A stretch of DNA of 28,614 nucleotides from a virus. Made by a program: the position numbers and the translations under genes. The notes beneath the pieces were generated by a model that was given only the letters and a program-made list of their open reading frames with translations, was not told the origin of the DNA and searched no databases. The stretch lies in IMG/VR virus record IMGVR_UViG_3300025264_000079, positions 1 to 28,614 of that record. One strand, 5' to 3'. Positions 24,488 to 28,614 of this stretch are shown here, one piece after another (the first letter of the stretch is position 1; every line of letters starts with the position of its first letter).

Positions 24488-24766
24488 CTATGTTTTCACA
24501 CGCGCCTTTCCATCTCCCTCCGGACTCTCTCTTAATGGTTTGTTATACAACAGGTGACCATCAGGTAGTAATTCAAAATCTTTCAGACATTTTGCGCGCG
24601 CTACTATTTCCATTAACTTTCCGCATACAGCAGATGTGGGGTTGATTATATCAACCATATTAATCTCACCCGCCAGCCTTTTTATCTCATTACTGTTGGT
24701 AAATGAACTCTCATTACTGTACTCGCCATTCATTGCCCTGCCAATTAAGGTGTCGCTATATGCCAT
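24488..24766 (-). CDS. hypothetical first gene of the packaging operon, 92 aa
   Basis: A 92-residue soluble protein with no recognisable motif: polar N-terminus (MAYSDTLIGRAMNGEY), a middle with NEIKRLAGEINMVDIINP, a mixed end (ELLPDGHLLYNKPLRES). No clear ribosome binding site lies before the ATG at 24766, and an in-frame ATG lies at 24733, so the start is uncertain. It is the first gene leaving the divergent non-coding region and precedes the small terminase by 17 bases. Confidence 0.55.
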   Translation of the reverse strand: MAYSDTLIGRAMNGEYSNESSFTNSNEIKRLAGEINMVDIINPTSAVCGKLMEIVARAKCLKDFELLPDGHLLYNKPLRESPEGDGKARVKT

Positions 24767-24846
24767 ATCATAATTTAGAGCATTCAGTAAGCAAGATAAC
24801 AGTAAATAAAGGTTTTAACCTGTTTTTATAAAAATCCGCGCATACT

Positions 24847-25018
24847 ATAGTATTAGCTTAGTTATATCAAATAGTAGAATAGTATTAGCTTATCTATATC
24901 AAATAGTAGTTAACAGGGTAAAAATAGTTATATAACTAAGCTATATCAAATAGTAGAATAGTATTAGATAAGCTATATATAACTAAGCTATATATAACTT
25001 AGTTATATAAAATAGTAT
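24847..25018. repeat. AT-rich direct repeats
   Basis: TATATCAAATAGTAG occurs exactly at 24863-24877, 24895-24909 and 24942-24956, with a weaker copy (TATATAAAATAGTAT) at 25004-25018. ATAGTATTAGCTTA occurs at 24847-24860 and 24879-24892, and as ATAGTATTAGATAA at 24958-24971, giving a first unit of 32 bases. The spacers also hold short TAAGCTATATA-type mirror pieces. The array lies directly before the small terminase operon, a usual place for packaging sites, but it could equally be operators. Confidence 0.7.
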
Positions 25019-25063
25019 GTAAAGAAGCCAATGTCAATAAAATAGTACCCGGACTCAAAAGAC

Positions 25064-25093
25064 TACAGGGGCTCCCATAAAGAGCCCACTGTA
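25064..25093. other. bulged hairpin
   Basis: TACAG-GGGCTC, loop CCATAAA, GAGCCC-A-CTGTA: an 11-bp stem with one bulged A. No T-run follows on either strand, so it is not a standard terminator. It could be a transcript end by another mechanism or a protein-binding structure. Confidence 0.4.
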
Positions 25094-25152
25094 TGTCGTT
25101 AACTAAATAACTAATCAAATACACTGATATATTCATAGTAGCGGCGAAGTGT

Positions 25153-25198
25153 ACTTCACTATTTCACTATTGGTCGAGAAAAGTGAAGATAATGAAGT
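25153..25198. repeat. imperfect inverted repeat, operator-like
   Basis: The left arm ACTTCACTATTTCACT (25153-25168) pairs with the right arm AGTGAAGATAATGAAGT (25182-25198) with a single gap and few mismatches. A further TGAAGT follows the right arm, and GAAGTGTACTTC sits at the left, so there are several half sites of one sequence, TGAAG. This is the usual look of a repressor or activator cluster. Confidence 0.45.
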
Positions 25199-25329
25199 AA
25201 TGAAGTGGCTTTCCCCCCAAAAATTTTAAAAAATTATATTAGTATTCGCGTTCTGCTTATAAATATACCGGGTACGCCCCCTATCCGGTTTGGGGTTGAA
25301 GAAAGGGTATTGAGTTATTCGATTCGAGA

Positions 25330-25408
25330 CAGGCAGGCAGGTTGAAACTATCCATGCAGGCAGGCAGTCATCACCCTAGCCTACACCATGGCAGGCACCA
25401 AGGCAGGC
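25330..25408. repeat. GGCAGGCA cluster
   Basis: GGCAGGCAGG, ATGCAGGCAGGCA (25354-25366), ATGGCAGGCA (25388-25397) and AAGGCAGGCA lie within about 80 bases. ATGCAGGCAGGCA resembles the iteron ATGCACGYARGTA at 28088-28310, especially its last copy ATGCAAGCAGGTA. Confidence 0.45.
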
Positions 25409-25473
25409 ACACACACAGCACCCATATAAACAGCCATGTCAAATCAATTTAAATAGATGGGAACCTTCTCCCC

Positions 25474-25503
25474 TTGGTAGCGTGATATATACATACATAT
25501 ATT
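25474..25503 (+). promoter_or_regulatory. candidate promoter of the amidoligase operon
   Basis: TTGGTA (25474-25479) and TATATT (25498-25503) are separated by 18 bases, with 4/6 and 5/6 matches to the sigma70 boxes. Transcription would begin near 25510, at the first hairpin of the leader. No better pair was seen between 25200 and 25730. Confidence 0.4.
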
Positions 25504-25507
25504 ATTT

Positions 25508-25664
25508 CTTCTGTCCCTGAAATATTTGGTCTAGGGGCGAGACACCAAAGGCAGAAGATAAAATCCAATGGGCGAGTGTAAAGGTATCCGATTATTCAAG
25601 GATACTCTCGCATGGGCAGTATTGCCAAACCCAATAGAATGCGTATCGGTTAACCATATACCGA
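25508..25664 (+). ncRNA. structured 5' leader of the amidoligase operon
   Basis: Three consecutive structures: (1) CTTCTG/CAGAAG (25508-25513 with 25552-25557) enclosing TTTGGT/ACCAAA (25525-25530 with 25544-25549); (2) GCGAG/CTCGC (25572-25576 with 25607-25611) enclosing GGTATCC/GGATACT with a ten-base loop; (3) TCGGT/ACCGA (25646-25650 with 25660-25664), which contains the palindrome GGTTAACC. I looked for the glnA and downstream-peptide glutamine riboswitch cores and did not see them. A regulatory leader is likely, its ligand or partner unknown. Confidence 0.4.
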
Positions 25665-25672
25665 CTGAATGA
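25568..25672 (+). CDS. possible 34-aa peptide upstream of amidoligase
   Basis: An ATG-to-TGA frame reading MGECKGIRLFKDTLAWAVLP and then NPIECVSVNHIPTE, with ordinary residue composition. It lies in the leader of the operon, 65 bases before the amidoligase ATG. The ribosome binding site is weak (AGAAG ten bases upstream), and the frame overlaps the second and third leader hairpins, so it may be non-coding. If real it could be a leader peptide or a peptide substrate. Confidence 0.3.
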   Translation: MGECKGIRLFKDTLAWAVLPNPIECVSVNHIPTE

Positions 25673-25737
25673 TTGAAAGGGGGGACAACTGGAATTGAAA
25701 GTAATTAATCTTAAACACAAATATGGAGAATCTTTAA

Positions 25738-26982
25738 ATGAATAATTATTTAAAGAAAATTAGAGAGTTATCTCTCTCAGACATCTTCAACATTCCGGTA
25801 GCGATACCAGACTGTTTTAAATGTGGAGTACCGCAAGAAATATTCCAGCATTTTAATGGTGTCGGTGTTTGTTATGACTGCTATGATGATTTACAAATCT
25901 GTAGTTATTGCGAACGCCGTTCATTAAATATTGATAACGGTATATGTGAACCATGCGCTACCAGTTCAGCCAGTATCCAAGGTTATGGACACAAACCTGA
26001 ACCAGTATTCCATAGGGTGAGAATGAATAGGATTAATACTCCGCCGTTGTTAACCGATAGACCTTATATCGTTAATGACAAAGGGAATCCCAATTATATT
26101 GCCCATTATGGAATAGAGATAGAAACCGATAGGCACCAAGGAACGGATGAATCCCCCACATACATGGGTCGACTCATTGCGTCCTTAGTGAATCTCATTG
26201 GTAAAGGTAGAACATCCAAGGAACAGTTACTCTATTCGAAGAATGACTGCACTTGTGCTGTTGAGATTGTATCTCATCCATTCTCGTGGAATTACTGGAA
26301 ATTGTACGGTAAAGAGTTATTCAAAACTTTAGTTCAAAAACTAAAGGATAATAACCTTTATGGATATAACGCCCATAATTCCGGGATGCACATACACGTT
26401 AGCCGTAAAGCCCTTAAAGTCTCGGATATTGTTAAAATGATGTCCTTTGTCTATAATCCGGATAATTTTCAATTTATCTTGGATATTAGCCAGAGACATC
26501 TATCTAGACTTGAAGAATGGGCTAACCCATGGATGAATGAAGATTCTTGGTGCAACCTTGTTAAAATGGCAAGGAATCACCAAGAAGCACGATACAATTC
26601 GTCACGTGACACGGCTATAAACCTTCAAAACAGGAACACGATTGAATTCAGGATATTCAGGGGAACATTAAATTTTATGTCCTTCTGTAAAAATCTGGAA
26701 TTTGTTCGCTCGCTCTGTTTATGGGTTAAGAATGTCTCTTTGGATGTGGCTAAAAATGGTGATGGGTTAACTAGTTATCTTTCTTTTTTAGAAAAGAATT
26801 ATAACGATTATGAAAACCTTTGCTATTTCTTAAGCCATCCGGAAGATGGGCGAAAGCAATACGGCGTCTACAATGTTGTAACTGAAAGATGGACACGGGA
26901 AGACCCGGATAACGTTAACAAGTTAAAGTTCAATACGGACAAAGGGAGTAAAGAAGATGTGTATAGCAATTCTCAAGCCTGA
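25738..26982 (+). CDS. amidoligase (COOH-NH2 ligase, GS-like fold) with N-terminal zinc domain, 414 aa
   Basis: The core matches the putative amidoligase family (Amidoligase_2): HYGIEIETD (residues 123-131), CAVEIVSHPFS (173-183), NSGMHIHVS (214-222) and IEFRIFRGTL (302-311). The acidic and His residues of these motifs are expected to bind ATP and metal as in glutamine synthetase-like ligases. The N-terminal ~75 residues add four Cys pairs, C26/C29, C45/C48, C55/C58 and C70/C73, enough for two zinc sites. It is predicted to join a carboxylate to ammonia or an amine using ATP. The next gene, a glutamine amidotransferase overlapping by 26 bases, would supply ammonia. GGAG lies nine bases before the ATG. 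The substrate (protein, peptide or cell-wall component) is not known. Confidence 0.85.
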   Translation: MNNYLKKIRELSLSDIFNIPVAIPDCFKCGVPQEIFQHFNGVGVCYDCYDDLQICSYCERRSLNIDNGICEPCATSSASIQGYGHKPEPVFHRVRMNRINTPPLLTDRPYIVNDKGNPNYIAHYGIEIETDRHQGTDESPTYMGRLIASLVNLIGKGRTSKEQLLYSKNDCTCAVEIVSHPFSWNYWKLYGKELFKTLVQKLKDNNLYGYNAHNSGMHIHVSRKALKVSDIVKMMSFVYNPDNFQFILDISQRHLSRLEEWANPWMNEDSWCNLVKMARNHQEARYNSSRDTAINLQNRNTIEFRIFRGTLNFMSFCKNLEFVRSLCLWVKNVSLDVAKNGDGLTSYLSFLEKNYNDYENLCYFLSHPEDGRKQYGVYNVVTERWTREDPDNVNKLKFNTDKGSKEDVYSNSQA

Positions 26983-27709
26983 TGGTGAAAACATCAAAAA
27001 AGACAGGTTAAAAACCTGTTTTTTCAACAATGATGATGGAGCCGGTTTCATGTTTGCCAAGGATGGAATACTTCATTTTTTCAAGGGATTCTTTAAGTTT
27101 AATGACTTTTGGAGTTCATACGTGAAAAACGTTGTTAAAAATGGTAATCCTATGTCAGCAATCCATTTTCGGATAAAGACACACGGTAAAACCAATGTTG
27201 ACAATTGTCATCCATTCAAGGTCAATGAAAACCTAGGATTCATTCATAATGGAGTTATAAACATGGTTAAACAGGACAACAAACGTTCTGATACAGCCAT
27301 GTTTAATGAATTGATTCTGAAGAAATTGCCGGATGGTTTCATTCGAAACGTGGCAATTGTTGACCTGATTGAAGAATCTATTGGAAGTTCTAAACTTGTT
27401 TTCTTGGATAATAAGGGACAATTCCTTATTTCCAATTCAACACTTGGAACGGCTCAATGGGATAACAATGTGTGGTATAGTAATAATACTTATAAGTACA
27501 AGTATACATACCATAAACAACCTGTTTACGGTTATGCCTACGGTTCAGATAGTTATCTAAAACAGAAGGGTAAAAAGAAGAAAAAGAAGTCTCTTCTTCC
27601 TGCTGTTTCTCATACTGCCTGCACCATGTGTAAAGCCCCATTAATCACCGTTTTTGAGCAAAAGGTAGGTTTTTGTGGTGGATGTGACAACAGGGGTTAC
27701 TCTAGTTAG
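26957..27709 (+). CDS. class-II glutamine amidotransferase with C-terminal zinc knuckles, 250 aa
   Basis: An N-terminal nucleophile hydrolase of the GATase-II type: Met1 is followed by the catalytic Cys2. NNDDGAGFMF (24-33), HFRIKTHGKTNVDNCHPF (70-87, with Arg72 and the HG pair) and GFIHNGVI (94-101, with the Asn98-Gly99 oxyanion hole) follow in the family order. The last 30 residues carry C222-x2-C225 and C240-x2-C243, a zinc module after a Lys-rich linker. It should hydrolyse glutamine to glutamate and ammonia. The start lies within the end of the amidoligase gene (26-base overlap), so the two products are made together and probably work as one enzyme pair. Confidence 0.88.
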   Translation: MCIAILKPDGENIKKDRLKTCFFNNDDGAGFMFAKDGILHFFKGFFKFNDFWSSYVKNVVKNGNPMSAIHFRIKTHGKTNVDNCHPFKVNENLGFIHNGVINMVKQDNKRSDTAMFNELILKKLPDGFIRNVAIVDLIEESIGSSKLVFLDNKGQFLISNSTLGTAQWDNNVWYSNNTYKYKYTYHKQPVYGYAYGSDSYLKQKGKKKKKKSLLPAVSHTACTMCKAPLITVFEQKVGFCGGCDNRGYSS

Positions 27710-27717
27710 ATAACAAA

Positions 27718-27739
27718 GGGGGCGGAGCAATTCGCCCCC
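27718..27739 (+). other. intergenic hairpin
   Basis: A perfect 7-bp stem GGGGGCG/CGCCCCC with loop GAGCAATT lies just after the amidotransferase stop. No T-run follows, so it is unlikely to end transcription fully. It may protect or attenuate the message before the 88-aa gene. Confidence 0.5.
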
Positions 27740-27760
27740 ATAACCTTAAAGGATAAAACT

Positions 27761-28027
27761 ATGTGGAAACCATTCAAAAAGGATGATGAAAAATACAGTG
27801 CTTACCAGACATGGATAACACAAGGTCATTTTCATTACCTTAAATGGGAAGTAATAGCAATGTTCAAGCCAGAGCAACGGTTCACCGTTAGAACGGTATT
27901 AAAAAACAATCGTAGACTTGGAACGCTACATGGTAATCGATTAGACCATGAGAAAGGTTCAAAAATATATAATTTACATGATATTTTTGAAATTGCTCGG
28001 TTTATCGAATACGGTGATGGTGGATAA
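27761..28027 (+). CDS. hypothetical protein of the amidoligase operon, 88 aa
   Basis: A small soluble protein with AAAGGA nine bases before the ATG. It has a charged N-terminus (MWKPFKKDDEKYSAYQTW), a middle with EQRFTVRTVLKNNRRLGTLHG, and an end with YNLHDIFEIARFIEYGDGG. The hydrophobic and basic pattern (RTVLKNNRRLG, then IYNLHDIFEIARF) suggests one small winged-helix-like or alpha-beta domain, but no family is recognised. It is the last gene of the operon before the terminator. Its link with the two enzymes may mean it is a partner or target; this is a guess. Confidence 0.65.
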   Translation: MWKPFKKDDEKYSAYQTWITQGHFHYLKWEVIAMFKPEQRFTVRTVLKNNRRLGTLHGNRLDHEKGSKIYNLHDIFEIARFIEYGDGG

Positions 28028-28034
28028 GAAAAGG

Positions 28035-28061
28035 GGGAGCCGAAAGGCTCCCTTTTTTTTT
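28035..28061 (+). terminator. intrinsic terminator of the amidoligase operon
   Basis: GGGAGCC, tetraloop GAAA, GGCTCCC, then nine Ts: a 7-bp GC-rich stem with a stable GNRA loop and a U-tract, eight bases after the stop at 28027. Confidence 0.95.
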
Positions 28062-28087
28062 GCCCAAAAATAAATATATATATTATT

Positions 28088-28310
28088 ATGCACGCAAGTA
28101 AGCAGGTAGGTACTATATTTTATGCACGCAGGTACTATGCACGTAGGTAATCAAAGGTATGCACGTACGTAAGTATACATCCTATGCACGTAGGTATACC
28201 ATATGCACGTAAGTACAATAAAAACATATATATACTGTATGCACGTAGGTACTTATCCACAAGTTATCCCCATATGTGGACAATATCTTAATAACTTATG
28301 CAAGCAGGTA
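28088..28310 (+). repeat. eight-copy 13-bp iteron array
   Basis: Consensus ATGCACGYARGTA. Copies begin at 28088, 28122, 28137, 28159, 28184, 28203, 28239 and 28298 (the last is ATGCAAGCAGGTA), all on the plus strand, with irregular spacing of 15-59 bases. A degenerate copy lies at 28101-28113. All keep ATGCA and the final GTA; direct orientation and strict core are typical of initiator-binding iterons. Confidence 0.85.
28253..28283. promoter_or_regulatory. DnaA boxes within the iteron array
   Basis: TTATCCACA at 28253-28261 is a perfect DnaA box (TTATNCACA). TTATCCCCA at 28264-28272 and TTGTCCACA on the minus strand (28283-28275) each differ by one base. Three sites within 31 bases next to an AT-rich tract suggest use of host DnaA. 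Confidence 0.65.
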
Positions 28311-28400
28311 CATTTACTTTATATTATATACTATTCTATTACTATATCTATACTATTTTATATATAATACTACTATAGTATTTAAAACATATTTTATAAG
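28311..28400. other. AT-rich tract, candidate DNA unwinding element
   Basis: About 90 bases made nearly only of A and T, with repeated CTAT/TACTAT pieces (ACTATTCTATTACTATATC, then ATAATACTACTATAGTATT). It follows the last iteron directly. The CTATAGTATT piece is shared with the repeats at 24845-24855. Confidence 0.6.
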
Positions 28401-28513
28401 TCTATTTTGACACTCCCACCACTACACCCACCAAACAATTTAAAATAGTTTGGAACTTTATTAATTCTAGAGCATTTACGGGGTATGAAAACAATAAATA
28501 AATGGAGTACAAA

Positions 28514-28614
28514 ATGATTATAAAAGATGGTAAACATACATATGAAGTGTATTTAATAGATGATGGGTCATTAGATACAGTAATTGAAATAAACGGCAGG
28601 GATTACAGATTTGA
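28514..28614 (+). CDS. partial plus-strand gene at the right edge
   Basis: Reads MIIKDGKHTYEVYLIDDGSL and continues DTVIEINGRDYRF, still open at the window end. GGAG lies six bases before the ATG, so it is a real start. The alternating hydrophobic residues suggest a beta-stranded N-terminus. It is the first gene after the candidate origin. No family can be given from 33 residues. Confidence 0.65.
   Translation, partial: MIIKDGKHTYEVYLIDDGSLDTVIEINGRDYRF

Larger units (their letters stand above)
24767..25737. other. 970-base divergent non-coding region
   Basis: This separates the minus-strand packaging operon from the plus-strand amidoligase operon. It contains a 12-bp palindrome AGGTTTTAACCT (24810-24821), AT-rich repeats, a bulged hairpin (25064-25093), an inverted repeat (25153-25198), a GGCAGGCA cluster, a candidate promoter and a structured leader, each listed separately where useful. 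No tRNA or normal-length gene is found. Only a 34-codon frame (25568-25672) could be coding. Confidence 0.7.
28062..28513. other. candidate replication origin region
   Basis: A 450-base non-coding stretch between the terminator and the next gene. In order it holds an iteron array (28088-28310) with DnaA boxes among the last copies, an AT-rich tract (28311-28400) and a plain spacer. Iterons, a host DnaA box and an easily melted tract in this order are the standard parts of an iteron-type origin. No gene is seen. Confidence 0.6.

Noticed and set aside
24770-24797. TTGCTT and TATGAT before the 92-aa gene
   Set aside because: The -10 box almost touches the ATG, so the transcript would start in or after the start codon; only possible if the gene starts further in.
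25258-25265. TATAAATA, resembling a T4-type late promoter
   Set aside because: Single copy on the strand of the amidoligase operon, nearly 500 bases from the gene, and no T4-type late system is seen in the window.
25310-25345. TTCGATTCGAGAC-like tRNA T-arm
   Set aside because: No acceptor stem, D-arm or anticodon stem could be paired around it.
25508-25730. Glutamine riboswitch (glnA or downstream-peptide type) in the amidoligase leader
   Set aside because: The conserved core sequences of these motifs, as I remember them, are not present; only unrelated stems were found.
28406-28446. TTGACA followed by TAAAAT before the right-edge gene
   Set aside because: The spacing is 29 bases, far too long for a sigma70 promoter.

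Overview
The window is an AT-rich stretch of a tailed double-stranded DNA phage (Caudoviricetes). The evidence is a large terminase, portal, scaffold, HK97-type capsid protein, S74-chaperoned tail fibre and M15-type endolysin, packed head to tail with overlapping start and stop codons. No integrase, transposase, tRNA, rRNA or CRISPR array was seen. A P22-like portal and a nozzle/stabilisation-like protein, with no tape-measure gene in the window, favour a podovirus, but the true tape-measure region could lie beyond the left edge. Several small proteins resemble, from memory, those of uncultured aquatic phages; the host cannot be named from this sequence.

Layout. From 24766 down to 1 every gene is on the minus strand (packaging and virion, late type). 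In transcription order: an unknown 92-aa protein, a small-terminase candidate, a zinc-ribbon protein, a 400-aa protein with a possible ADP-ribosyltransferase-like segment, the large terminase, an M15 peptidase, a 603-aa glycine-motif virion protein, portal, scaffold, major capsid protein, a decoration candidate, a zinc-ribbon protein, a tiny basic protein, several adaptor or virion proteins, the 1022-aa fibre, then small proteins that look like a lysis and accessory cassette (7121-4465). The run ends with a nozzle-like pair of genes, a 227-aa virion protein and a gene cut by the left edge.

From 25738 to 28027 the genes are on the plus strand: an amidoligase of the glutamine-synthetase-like COOH-NH2 ligase family, a class-II glutamine amidotransferase overlapping it by 26 bases, and an 88-aa unknown, closed by a strong intrinsic terminator. 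The amidotransferase should release ammonia from glutamine and the amidoligase should use ATP to form an amide bond; both carry added Cys4 zinc modules. The substrate is unknown. This is the most interesting system in the window.

Two long non-coding stretches frame this operon. At 24767-25737 there are AT-rich direct repeats, inverted repeats, a GGCAGGCA cluster, a plausible promoter and a structured leader. At 28028-28513 there are eight copies of a 13-bp iteron, a perfect DnaA box with two near-boxes, and an AT-rich tract: a strong candidate replication origin. A new plus-strand gene starts at 28514 and leaves the window.
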